Positions 11,196-21,787 of a stretch of DNA of 64,000 nucleotides are shown piece by piece. The stretch comes from Leptodontidium sp. MPI-SDFR-AT-0119 (taxonomy: Eukaryota; Ascomycota; Leotiomycetes; Helotiales; Leptodontidiaceae): contig JAHLEZ010000013.1 of the NCBI GenBank assembly GCA_020726505.1, forward strand, positions 1,674,001 to 1,738,000, given 5' to 3'. The notes beneath the pieces are model-generated. The model made no database searches, had not been told where the DNA came from, and worked only from the letters and a program-made list of their open reading frames with translations. Each line of letters begins with the position of its first letter. Within the stretch, counting starts at the first letter, position 1. The position numbers and the translations under genes are program-made.

Positions 11196-14129
11196 GGTGG
11201 ATGATGTGGTGGAGACTTCGTTTTATTCAGACGACGAGACTTGGGCGGCGAGGAGACGAGAGTGATCTGGCAGCGATAAGCGTAGGAAGACACGACAGTC
11301 TGAAAATGTGGCCAGTGGGCGCACAGAAGCGTTGGATGACGTGGAGAGGTCGATGTTGACAGGGTGCCGCTGGGTGGGTGGTTGGAGATGTTTGAGTCGA
11401 AAGGCAGAAAAGTGTAGATTATTGAGCAATGTTGACTGCTGTAATTTGTCTAGATGAATCAGCATAGGCCAAGAATATGATGTGTCAGGAGATAGACAAA
11501 CGTTGATTTCAATGTTGGTGATATTGGGTGGTGATGTTGCTGATGGCTGTTGACAATGATGGATGAGGAGTGGAAGGAGATCAAGCAGGGAGAGGAAAGG
11601 CGCGGTATAAAGCAGAGGAGATATTTGGGGCAAGAGCTGCCAAGTGGCATCTAGTACAGGGAACAGAAGAAGGAAGGGAACCGCGGGAAGGAGCGAAGCG
11701 AAAGAAAAGAAACTCGGATCTGCTATTGCTCTCACAAACCACAACAAAATAGATCGGTTCAAGTCTCGTTACTTTCGTACCAGACAAGTATATATACCAA
11801 AGAAAAGAGTCTAAGTCCCATACTCCAACCCACGGTTCGTCCCATATATAATGATTACCAAGGAAACTCCCAACGACCCGCTCATGGTCTCAACTCCGTC
11901 GCTCACACGTTATGCTTTTCTTTGACCTACAGAGATAGCTTCGTAACGCCTTTCGAAGCAGTGACACCATATTCGACTCGATTCTTCCACCCAGAACTCG
12001 CATTCCCATTCCCCCATCTCGATGACTTCCAGTCTCTGCCTTTCACATTGAGGTATGTCATATTGCTAGTCGAGATGAAGAATCCTGGCGTCCTTTTCCC
12101 ATCCGTCTTATCATGCGGTAGCATAATAGTAAACGCCAGCTTCGACATCTCCGCATCAGAGCAGGGAATCGATCCTCCCAACGGTTCTCGAAAAAGAACA
12201 AATCTCAACGAAGAATCTAGAGGACAAGTCAAAAGAAAAGCAAAACTTGAGATGAAAGCACATCCACCAGACCAACATCATAGATAAGAATTATCAAACA
12301 AACAAACAGGATGTCTCACAACGGGACATCCGGCCACCAGCGTCATCATGTAGCAAGTAGTCCAGGTTCCCCCATGATCTCGACGCGGGAGCGGTCAGCC
12401 TCATTTCCAGTCATTTATGCGATGTTTGTTGTGAGAGGAGAGCATGAGTCGGGGAGTTGGGGGAGAGTCATGGATCATCCATGCCGGGGAACTAATTGCG
12501 GGCCAAACCTTAACCTCACCGCAAGTTCGAAACTGGGCTTTCGTATGTTCGGATGGAGATATGAGAGGTTCATGGAGAGAAGGGGTACAGGTTTGGAGAT
12601 GAAGATTTATGGTTTGCTGAGAGTTGTCGATCGCGATCTCCCGTCACCTCAGGTCGGGTTGTTTGGGTCTTCTGGAGTGATGCCCCAATACCCAATACAC
12701 ATGTTAGAAACATGATGGACGCCCTGTCATTTCACCGCTGCAAGTCAAGGAAAGCAAGAAAGGTGACGTAGGTGAACTTTTCTACTGAACCGAGGTGGGT
12801 TATTTGCTATTTTGAAGGGCTAGAACCTAGAATGTGGCTCCATGGCTGTGGCTGGATAACGTCTTTCACTGGAAGAACTGGCTCGGGAACAACAATAGAT
12901 CTGCTAAAGTTGAAAGACTCCAGCAAAGGCTAGGAAAGAGGCGGCCAGAACGGCGGTCTAGACAATTATGAACTAAGATCCGAGAGATAGTACTTCTTCT
13001 ACCGGTATTTTCAATTGCTGACTGCACTACACAGATATCCCATCATCAGTGGTCTTCACTGTGCGCAGTGGAAACAAAATCAATGCAGATGCTGCAAAGT
13101 AATTGAGACCTGATATGAATTTTAGAACTGCACATCCAGGAAGTAGTGTTACTGACCAGTCCAGTCCGGTAGCTCATTGGTCTTGATGTCCTAGTCCCTA
13201 TCACAAGTGACAAACATGCAGCTGGTCTCCCCCAACAACCTCAAGTTAACAAGATAGCAACAATAACACTCTCCTCCCGACTCATTTATACAGTACACTT
13301 CAGCCTCAAAGTCAGGTCAAAAACCCCAGTCCCGGTCCCGGTCGAGGGTCGCGTAGGCAAGCAATCTACAACCCCGCTCGACAAAGCCATCTCAGTCGCC
13401 ATCACACATCACATCGCAACAATTCCGCTATCGGATTCGTCCCCTATTCTAGACCGAGATAAATATACTTCCAACCAATGCAACGGGAACTGTAAGAACG
13501 AGCCACTTCTTGAGAGTTTTGAGATCCTTCGTACGTGTTTGAGATGTTGTGGAGGCGAGGATGTCCTTGTTTTGTGCCTGAGCTTAGGTCTCGCTTAACA
13601 TAACGTCAGGAGCAGAAAGGGTGTGGTAGTGATATTAAGGATGAAAACAGAATAAATAGATATATTTTGTCCTTGGGACTGCAGATGAATTGGGTTGGGA
13701 TAGTTTCAGCATTCTTCAGTCAGAGCTGTCCTTATGCTGCACTTGGGATGAGGAGATATATCCGGAATATGATCTACAAATCCAATCAGCAGGCGACACG
13801 TCCACCGAAGAATCCAACTGATCGAGTCAACTCACAGTTTAGCTCTCTGTAATTGATCAGAGCTGGTAAACTTGATACCACAATCTTTCTTATGATTATT
13901 TTGGCTTCTCTTGATATAATCCAGTGCGAATAAAGCACCTGTCTAATAAGCCACATTCATTCACAATCCCATTGTGATCTATCTCCGACTCACACCCCTC
14001 CCAAATCCAGACGTATAAAATCCCCAACACCCGAATTCCCGTTCCCTTCCCGTTCCCTTATACTCCCAACACGTCCTCTCCCAAGCCCACAACCATAAAC
14101 CCCCAAACCCCCCAAAACCTCTCAACATA
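11196..14129. other. Long region without a confident gene
   Basis: The first 600 bases are pyrimidine-rich on the minus strand and probably the leader of the preceding gene. ORFs at 11922-12287 (+), 11927-12232 (-) and 12311-12715 (+) overlap or have unlikely composition and no motif. One short minus-strand segment at 13449-13577 could be a terminal exon and is listed separately. From 13990 to 14129 the plus strand is C-rich with a TATAAAA box near 14015, ahead of the small ORF at 14130. Confidence 0.45.
13449..13577 (-). CDS. Possible terminal exon encoding a tail-anchor-like segment
   Basis: After a good AG acceptor (minus strand, 13579-13578) there are 42 sense codons and a stop. The reading is polar and Thr/Lys-rich, then a Lys-rich stretch (K-D-L-K-T-L-K-K-W), then about 17 hydrophobic residues ending two or three residues before the stop. 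That is the layout of a C-terminal tail anchor. I could not find a first exon whose donor phase fits: an open segment at about 13948-13830 ends in an incompatible phase. This may be the end of a small multi-exon gene or a chance frame. Confidence 0.25.
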   Translation of the reverse strand, partial: AQNKDILASTTSQTRTKDLKTLKKWLVLTVPVALVGSIFISV

Positions 14130-14396
14130 ATGTATAACGCGCGGGCAAACAACCTGAGCACCAGCGCCCAACCCCAAGAGCAAGAAGACAAAAAAGAGAT
14201 GCGTCTCCCTATCCTCCCGCCTTTCAACGATGGCGAGGTCCCACCGCTGCTCATTCCCACGCCGATACCTACTACGCCTGAAGATCCGTCGCCAAGGGCT
14301 GATGTTGGGTATTTTGAGTTTGGAGAGGGTGGTGAGAATGATGATGATGGAGATGGGGTGGGTAAGGAGGTAGAGGGAAATAAAGAAGGGGTATAG
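14130..14396 (+). CDS. Small acidic Pro-rich protein, hypothetical
   Basis: Open frame of 88 residues with a Pro-rich middle (L-P-P-F then P-T-P-I-P-T-T-P) and a Gly/Glu/Asp-rich acidic end. A TATAAAA box lies about 115 bases upstream and the leader between them is C-rich, as is usual in fungal promoters. No known domain, signal peptide or membrane segment. The opposite strand is also open here (14058-14540) but reads Trp/Gly/Phe-rich protein, typical of an antisense shadow. Plausible small gene, not proven. Confidence 0.35.
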   Translation: MYNARANNLSTSAQPQEQEDKKEMRLPILPPFNDGEVPPLLIPTPIPTTPEDPSPRADVGYFEFGEGGENDDDGDGVGKEVEGNKEGV

Positions 14397-14737
14397 ATAG
14401 ACGGAATCTAGGAACGTAGGATTTAGAACGTAGCCTCTTCTTTGTAGTTGTGGACGGTGTGGATAGACAGGAAAGTGTAGATGAGCTAGCATTTCCAACG
14501 CGATGGACGATAACAAATGAGAAAGGGAATGACGTTGCATACTCGACGACTTACTTAGATGAGAAAATACTACCCACTTAGCGCGGTAGACTTCAAGGGT
14601 TGTGTGAGTGTTTGTTCAATTCGTCCGATGATGCTCCAATATCCTTGTGTCGGATCAGCAGAATATTTTGATACAGCCTCGAAGCCCCAACGCCCAACGC
14701 CAAATATGCATTTCCCCTATCCATATCCCCCGCAAAT
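14397..14737. other. Short intergenic region
   Basis: Between the small ORF and the 3' end of TAF9. Nothing recognisable beyond likely 3' untranslated sequence. Confidence 0.5.
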
Positions 14738-15493
14738 TCAATCGTCTTTATCCATATCCTCATCCACATCCCCATCAGCACCAAACAAATCCTCCATACG
14801 TCCTTCCCCCTCCTCATCCCTCCCATCTTCACCCTCTCCCATCTCAATATCCACACCATCCCCAGCAGGAGCACCACTCACACTCTCATCCTCCTCATTC
14901 ACCACCCACTGGCCCTTCAATCCCCAAGGCACGCCAGTCAACACAAACCTCTCACTCGGCAGCCTAACACCCCACTCATTCTGCAGCACTCTCGGCAACG
15001 CAACTTTATTCCTAGCTTGTGCCGTCTCGAGCAGGAACTCCTTACTCAACCCACCACCACCATTACCTCCTCCGAATTGATATTGCAGGCGGCTTTGTAT
15101 GGCGAGTTGTACGGCGTTCGAACTGACTTGTCCATCTGCCTCGCGGAATCCTCCTCCAGGCGGCGCGTCTCTAGCGCGTGTCTGTTGCGATACGTAGGCA
15201 TCCGATGAGAGATGTAGAGCGTCGGAGAGGATGGAGGAGGAGTGCCGGTAGGCGAAGTCGAGGAGTTGGAGAGGGACGCGCTCTTGGTAGGCGGTGCAAC
15301 CTAGGGAGGAGAGAAGCAAGTGGATGAGGCGAGCGTCGCGGGGTCTTTTAGAAAGTCCGCTATCTTGGAGAGATGTGAGTGGGACGGAGGGATTCGAGAT
15401 GGTTACTGGTGCTGGTTGAGGAGCGGCAGCTGGTTGGGATGGAGGAGAGGTGTGTCCATTCGTTTGGGGAGCGTCGCCGTTGACTTCGGCCAT
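14738..15493 (-). CDS. TAF9: TFIID/SAGA subunit TAF9
   Basis: Histone-fold subunit of the general transcription factor TFIID and of the SAGA coactivator, where it pairs with TAF6. Single exon, 251 residues. A Pro/Gln-rich N-terminus (about 1-45) is followed by the histone fold, from S-K-R-P-R-D-A-R-L-I-H near residue 50 through the helix with L-L-D-F-A-Y-R-H to the S-S-N-A-V-Q-L-A-I helix. Then comes the TAF9 conserved segment, with E-F-L-L-E-T-A-Q-A-R-N and L-P-S-E-R-F-V-L-T-G-V-P-W. The C-terminus is strongly acidic (Glu/Asp/Gly). A Gly-rich insert (about 115-145) splits the fold region from the conserved segment. It is transcribed away from the histidine gene. Confidence 0.93.
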   Translation of the reverse strand: MAEVNGDAPQTNGHTSPPSQPAAAPQPAPVTISNPSVPLTSLQDSGLSKRPRDARLIHLLLSSLGCTAYQERVPLQLLDFAYRHSSSILSDALHLSSDAYVSQQTRARDAPPGGGFREADGQVSSNAVQLAIQSRLQYQFGGGNGGGGLSKEFLLETAQARNKVALPRVLQNEWGVRLPSERFVLTGVPWGLKGQWVVNEEDESVSGAPAGDGVDIEMGEGEDGRDEEGEGRMEDLFGADGDVDEDMDKDD

Positions 15494-16057
15494 GGTTGCG
15501 GTTTGGGGTATCCGAGGAGTCGTCTAGACCTGGCGTAGAAGGCGCGGTAGCTGTAGATGTTGAAGCTGGACTACCGATAGTCCTAAGAGTGCTATTCACC
15601 CCGATGGTGTTCTGTTTGAGCGCGCCGTGCTTGTCGTGATGCTTTTGAGATGTTGACTGGTGAACTTAATGAAGTCGAGGGTCGTCTCGGTCGGGAAAAG
15701 TATTGATCACATGTGCTGTGAGAATCTAATCCTCAGCTCCGAGGTGAGGGCTGTTCAGGTTGAGGTAGACAGGAGCTCCGGCGCAAAAATGAAACTGTTG
15801 ATAGCTGGTCCGGTCAGTTGTGAGATGGAGATTCAATCTCTCCTACATCAAGCCCCCTGCCGCGCTAACTGTGCACGTTCCACGAGTTTAAATCCCCTCC
15901 ACCGCCCGGCAAAATTACCCCTCCAAACCAATGCCGGAGTCGGCGAATCAAAGAAAATTATTGACTCGAGTCACTCGGTCCTCTGCTCCCACTTCAGCTT
16001 CAACTTCTCACTCCCCTTCCCATCCTCCCCACACAACACCACCTACTGGCACTCGCA
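15494..16057. promoter_or_regulatory. Shared divergent promoter of TAF9 and the histidine gene
   Basis: The 564 bases separate two divergently transcribed start codons. The half next to TAF9 contains an upstream ATG at 15599 whose frame overlaps the TAF9 start. The half next to the histidine gene is CT-rich, as expected for a fungal leader, and contains a TGACTC-type palindrome, listed separately. Confidence 0.6.
15962..15973. promoter_or_regulatory. Candidate Gcn4/CPC1-type element (TGACTCGAGTCA)
   Basis: Perfect 12-base palindrome made of two TGACTC half sites, 85-96 bases before the histidine start codon. The Gcn4/CPC1 bZIP regulators of amino-acid synthesis bind TGA(C/G)TCA, so this matches each half but not the exact 7-base core. 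Binding is an inference from motif and position. Confidence 0.45.
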
Positions 16058-18772
16058 ATGGATACAACTTGCCCTCTTCCATTCCTCGCCAGTGTCGACT
16101 TCACGAAGGAGGTTGTCAAGTGCGAGGATTGTCTGACGCCTACTCAATTGTCTTATCTAGGATGCGTTCACCTTGCCGCAAGCTCTCAGACCATTGACGG
16201 CCTCCTCCAATATCTACAACAGAACCCTTCCCTCGAGGCATATGTCGACGTCTCCGATGTCGAGTCCAATGACGATATCCTCACTATCCTCGACGCTGGC
16301 GCCTGCAAGATCTTCGTCAAATCAACACAATTGAAAGCATTGGAGGCATTCGGAGACCGAGTGGTACCCATCCTCAATACAGGCGATGGGTCACAGGCAT
16401 ACGATAATGGAGTGTTTCTCAGAGCCGCAGATCTGCAGAGTACCGAGGCAAGTCTGAAGAAGCTGGCCACCTGGAATACTACACCTATTTATGTTATGAC
16501 AAGTTCGATAGATGACGATGTCATTATCAATTTGGCGAAAGAACACTCAGCAGTTCCAATTGTACCTTCTACAAGTCTTACTGTTGAGCGAGCATCCAGA
16601 GACAAGGTTTCAATCTCGGCAGTGATTGCAGGAACATGGAGATCCGACCGAGAAGACAAGTTGGTTCCTACCATGGTAACAGACGAGAGAGGTATTGCCC
16701 TTGGATTGGTATACAGCAGTCAGGAGAGCTTGGCAGAGTCATTGAAGACTGGAACGGGTGTATATCAAAGCAGAAAGCGGGGATTGTGGTACAAGGGTGC
16801 GACATCGGGTGCCATTCAGGAGCTCGTTAGGATATCTTTGGATTGTGATCAGGATTGCTTGAGATTTATGGTTCGCCAGAAAGGCCGTGGTAAGTATGCA
16901 CACGGGAATGTTGGCATACTGCTAACATAGAAAAGGATTCTGCCACTTGCCACAATCGACATGTTTTGGAGAACTCCGTGGAATTGCCAAGCTAGAGAAG
17001 ACGCTTGTTTCGAGGAAGGCCTCCGCACCTGAAGGATCATACACTGCTCGATTGTTCTCAGATGAGAAGTTATTGCGAGCAAAGATTATGGAAGAAGCTG
17101 AGGAATTATGCGATGCCAAGACCAAGAGTGAGGTGGCCTTTGAAGCAGCAGATCTGATTTATTTCGCTCTTACCAAGGCTATCAGTGTTGGTGTTAGTGT
17201 TGCTGACATTGAGCGAAACCTCGACGCCAAGAGTGTCAAGGTCAAGAGAAGACAGGGAGATGCCAAAGGCCAATGGGCTGCAAAGGAGGGTATCATAAAC
17301 GGGAAGCCTGCTGAAGCCAAGGAAATTGTCAAGGAAGCTGCCTCAGTTCCCAAATCCAAGGATGATCCTGCCGGTTTGAAGAATGGCCGAATCTCTATGA
17401 GGCGCTATGATGCTGCTACAGCATCCCCAGAGGATCTTAGAGCGGCTCTTCAACGACCCTCACAACGTTCAACCGAGACTATTATGGGCATCGTCAATCC
17501 AATTATCAAGGGTGTTCAAGCCGGCGGAGATAAGGCACTTCTGGAATATACCCACAAATTTGAAAAGGCAACATCCCTTACATCTCCCGTTCTAAAGGCT
17601 CCTTTCCCTCAATCACTGATGAACCTCCCACCTGAGACCATCGAAGCCATCGATATCTCCTACGAAAACATCCGCAAGTTCCACGCAGCACAAAAGGAGG
17701 ACAAGCCCCTGCAGGTTGAGACCATGCCTGGTATTGTCTGCAGTCGATTCGTCCGACCCATCGAGCGTGTTGGTCTGTACGTCCCTGGAGGAACAGCTGT
17801 TTTACCATCCACTGCGCTCATGCTTGGTGTTCCAGCCATGGTTGCCGGATGCAAAACCATCGTGCTCGCTTCACCACCACGAGCTGATGGCAGCATTACC
17901 CCCGAAATCGTCTACGTTGCCCACAAAGTTGGCGCTGAATCCATCGTCCTTGCAGGTGGTGCACAGGCTGTTGCTGCTATGGCATATGGTACCGAGTCCG
18001 TCTCCAAGGTTGACAAGATTCTCGGTCCAGGGAACCAATTTGTCACAGCTGCAAAGATGTACGTTTCCAACGATACCAATGCCGGTGTCAGTATCGATAT
18101 GCCAGCTGGTCCATCCGAAGTCCTCGTCATCGCTGACAAGCATGCCAATCCCGCATTCGTTGCATCAGATCTCCTCTCACAGGCTGAGCACGGTGTAGAC
18201 AGCCAAGTTGTTCTCATTGCCATCGACCTCTCCGAGAAGGAACTGGCAGCCATCGAAGACGAGCTTCACAACCAAGCCATGGCTCTGCCAAGAGTCGATC
18301 TCGTCCGAGGAGCAATCGAGCACTCCGTTACTCTGGTAGTTAAGGATATCAAGGAGGCTATGACCCTCAGCAACGACTACGCCCCCGAGCATCTGATCCT
18401 CCAAGTCAAGGATGCAGAAAGTGTTGTCGATATGGTTCAGAATGCTGGATCGGTATTCATCGGTGAATGGACACCAGAGAGTGTCGGTGATTACTCTGCT
18501 GGTGTGAACCACTCGCTCCGTATGTTCCAGCCCGCCCCTTCCAAAATCAAATCACATACTGACAATACCCAGCAACCTACGGTTACGCAAAGCAATACTC
18601 CGGCGTCAATCTCGGCTCCTTCACCAAGCATATCACCAGCTCCAACCTCACAGCCCAGGGTCTCCGCAATGTTGGCAGCGCAGTAATGCAGCTCGCTAAG
18701 GTCGAAGAACTCGAGGCTCACAGACGTGCAGTCAGTGTCCGCATCAAGTACATGGACGAGAACAAGATCTGA
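16058..18772 (+). CDS. HIS4: Trifunctional histidine biosynthesis enzyme (PRA-CH / PRA-PH / histidinol dehydrogenase)
   Basis: Fused enzyme for histidine synthesis, equivalent to yeast HIS4 and Neurospora his-3: phosphoribosyl-ATP pyrophosphatase, phosphoribosyl-AMP cyclohydrolase and NAD-dependent histidinol dehydrogenase. Three exons, 16058-16889, 16936-18519 and 18573-18772, with introns of 46 and 53 bp, give 871 residues. The cyclohydrolase motif (R-G-L-W-Y-K-G-A-T-S-G then D-C-D-Q-D) lies near residues 237-265, and intron 1 splits the following F-C-H zinc-binding segment. The pyrophosphatase helix (E-E-A-E-E-L-C-D-A-K) is near 345. The dehydrogenase fills about 430-871, with Y-V-P-G-G-T-A, D-M-P-A-G-P-S-E-V and A-E-H-G-V-D-S-Q, and the small last exon completes its C-terminus. 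Cytosolic by family knowledge. The upstream palindrome suggests general amino-acid control. Confidence 0.96.
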
Positions 18773-19942
18773 ATTAGGGTACGACAGCAAGGCGATGATT
18801 GAATGGATAGAAATGTTGTATAGATTTGATTTTGCCACAAGGAAAGAAAAGTGAAACTTTGATACGTTGAGATGCGAAAAATCAGGTTAATAGTAGATTC
18901 AGAGATGTGATGGATGCCGGATGAATGGATGGGTGGTGGTTTAGACAAACAGTCACATCAACGAATTTTCAACGAAATCTCTCTTCTTTTCACGGAGTTT
19001 TAGGCAATGGAAATGAACCTCTTCGTAGATTGTGTTTCCCCTACCCCCCTCTTCATGAGGAGTTTTCCCTTACAATTGCACATACTATTTACATGCCTAT
19101 TTCCCTCCCAAAACTCTGGTTGATGAGCAGATCCATCCTGTGGTGAGTCTGCAAGAAATCATTCACTCACGCTGTGATTCAGCGCGCCCCTTTCAAGGTA
19201 AAGCGCCTGATCTATGTTCTGCTGTGAATATTTTCCATTCGTCTAGATTATTCACGCCCTTGTTTGATTTCAATTTCAGTGACCACTTTGTGCCACGGCT
19301 ATAAATATGTCTGAGCTGCCTCCGCTTTGTCTCTTAAAATATCTTCACAGACTACAGCAGAATTTCTCATCAACACTTACTCGCGCATTTACCTTCATAC
19401 ATACCATTTGAAGAGAAATTTAAAGGACGAAATTTCAACCGAAATAACATTACCCTACACAAATATCACTATTCACATCAATCAATCGTCAACAGCTACA
19501 ACCTCAAACAAATTTATCGCCCCGCGGCGTTAAGCGACTCGAGCTTCCCAAAAGAAAGAGAGCTACCAATCCAACCAAAAACAGAGAAACAAATAACTTA
19601 ACTAGAGATTAAATCTCAAAATACCCACTCCTACATCTTATCTTGAAAGTTTCCGAGGAGCCATCGGCTTTATTCCAGAACCAAACCGGGCTCTCAGTTT
19701 CCTTCTTCATCCGAATTTTGTCCCGGGTTTTATTGCTTGGGGTATCTCATCCATAACAACTTCTCTGAAGAATCCTTACGCCTTAATAAACTTCTACAAA
19801 ATCAAAAACGCAGCAAGAACAAATATTCTTATCAACGACTCGCCAAAACAACAACAAAATCAACCCCGCCCGCCTTAAGCGAAAGTCATCAACACCCCTT
19901 CTTATTAACACAAAACACACACCCACCACTCAACACGGCCCA
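18773..19942. other. Intergenic region with a probable promoter
   Basis: 3' flank of the histidine gene, then a TATAAATA box near 19301 about 640 bases before the next start codon. The long A/C-rich stretch from 19330 to 19942 has no good ORF and is probably a long leader of the next gene, perhaps with an unrecognised intron. Confidence 0.5.
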
Positions 19943-20912
19943 ATGAGCAACATAACAGCGCACCGCATCCCAACCACTCCAAAAATGAACGCCTCACAGC
20001 CTTCTTCCACCATATCCCCACCCCCACCTTACGCATCTATCCTCAGCGCGATCCTAACCCACCAAAAAGAGCGCAAAGCAGCCGACGACGAAGCAGCACG
20101 CCAAATAAAAGACAAAATGATAGTTGAATACCGCAATCAGAGTGAGCAGCACGAGAAGCTGACTACGGAATTCGTGGGCCGTTTGCAAGGAGGGTTGGAT
20201 GGGCTTGTTGCGTAAGTTTCCCCTCCTTATCTTCCCCTCCCTTCTCTTTTTCCTCTGTTTTGGAATTGGAATCGAAATGGCAATGGGAATGCTAATACGA
20301 TAATTCTAGGACACTGCTCAATCAAGCTTTAAGTGGCTGTGGTGATAATGATGAAATGAATAATAAATTCCACGAGAGTATCAACAATTACCTCCTCTCC
20401 CATCTAGGGATCTACCAGAAAGCCGTCAAAAAACATAAAATAAACAGCCGACAGCGCACGGATCGGCTTAGTGGGAAGGCTTTTACTAGGTATGTACCCC
20501 CCCTCCCTTCTCACTCTTCCTATCATGCCCTCTAGATAGAATATACTAATAGAGTTTGTTCGTTGATTGTGGTAGGTACAATCAAACCCTCGAAAAAGAT
20601 GAGAGCGATCTCCTGGATCTATTCAATAAATTACACGACGCGTACCAGGCGACGTTCCCAACTTCTGTCACCAATTCCTCTTCGTCAGAAGTTTCAAAAT
20701 CAATCTCTGATCGTCGACTGAACTCGGTTATGATCAAGCAAGAGCGGGAGTGGGAGTATGAGCCAGAGCCTCAGCTAAATCAGATCAGCTTCAGTCATGA
20801 TCAGCACGACTCTGATGTTGAGATGGGTGGGTTTTGCGGCAGTTTTTCTCCGCCTACTTCATGTGGTGAGAAATCTACGTTGTCTGGCAGGGATAAGAAG
20901 CGCAAAATATAG
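19943..20912 (+). CDS. Hypothetical protein, three exons
   Basis: I read exons 19943-20211, 20310-20489 and 20576-20912 (introns 98 and 86 bp) giving 261 residues; all junctions keep frame and the donors are GTAAGT and GTATGT. I do not recognise a family. The N-terminus is Ser/Thr/Pro-rich with a P-P-P-P-Y segment, followed by a charged helical stretch (about residues 30-80, many Lys/Glu/Gln) that could form a coiled coil. The C-terminal third is acidic with Glu-Pro repeats and ends in a basic K-K-R-K cluster two residues from the end, which could be a nuclear signal. No enzyme motif. Confidence 0.65.
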
Positions 20913-21787
20913 TGTAGTGAGCGGTTTTAGGCTTTGGTGGAGGATTTTGCTTTTCAAGGAGCGTGAGTTGCTGGTTTTGGCGGGGTAACTGGGCGTGGCG
21001 TTTGTTGACATTCCAGGGATTGTGGTTTGGAGTGTTCTTTGAGTTTACTCTCTAGCTAGCTGATGGTAGGACATTCGTTTAAGAAGTAGCTGGGAATTTG
21101 TATCGGTGTTTTTCTGTTGGATTTGGACGGTTGGCGTTTGATCAAAGGTTTGAAGGGAAGGAATTTGGATTTCTCACTTACTCCCCTTCAAATTTTGTAG
21201 AATCATAAATTAACACGACTACTTCCAAATGCCAAACTTGTGGTTAGTAAACTGTCAGGCAAGTTCTAGTCTATACTAATTGAACATTTGACAGGAATAA
21301 GGCGGGAGATGCAGGTTCAGTGAACGGTAATCTTGATCCTGTCAATTTTGGCCATGGCGTTTTGGAAAATTTTGAGAGCTAAGGCCATGCATAGGATTAT
21401 ATAAAACCAGTCATTATGTTAATTTATTTAAATAGATGAAGGGTTAATCCACCATAAGCCCGTTGTTTTTGTTTTAATTGCATATTGAACCTCGCTTGCC
21501 TGTCATTGAATAGCCTAGGTCGATCCTTGTGCATGAGATGACTAATCACACAACATCTTGGAAGGTGTTGGTTGGCAAGATCAAGATGCTGATGCAGACA
21601 GCTTCTATGCTCACGAGTCATCAACAAACTTCACCTGTCCAAAGCGAGGCTCAAATGGGGCTTCCCTCTGGGTTACCTGCCTAGCCGATAGTGCCATTTG
21701 GAATTATGTCCAACGCAATCACAGAAATTCCAAGTAACACGGCAACAAGCTTCCCAGTTTGCCCCCTGATATCGAAAGAAGGGCAAG
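20913..21787. other. Intergenic, no gene seen
   Basis: 3' flank of the hypothetical gene and AT-rich sequence up to the HET remnant. Short ORFs at 21424-21627 (-) and 21691-21900 (+) show no motif. Confidence 0.5.

Noticed and set aside
11922..12715. ORFs of 121 and 134 codons (+) and 101 codons (-)
   Set aside because: They overlap on opposite strands, lack motifs and splice structure, and the composition is not convincing.
13830..13998. Minus-strand open segments that could splice through a 51-bp intron (T-G-A-L-F-A-L-D-Y segment)
   Set aside because: The upstream part reads Trp/Gly-rich antisense-like protein and the downstream phase does not fit any exon; open length is within chance.
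14058..14540. 160-codon minus-strand ORF
   Set aside because: It overlaps the small acidic ORF and has the Trp/Phe/Gly-rich look of an antisense frame.
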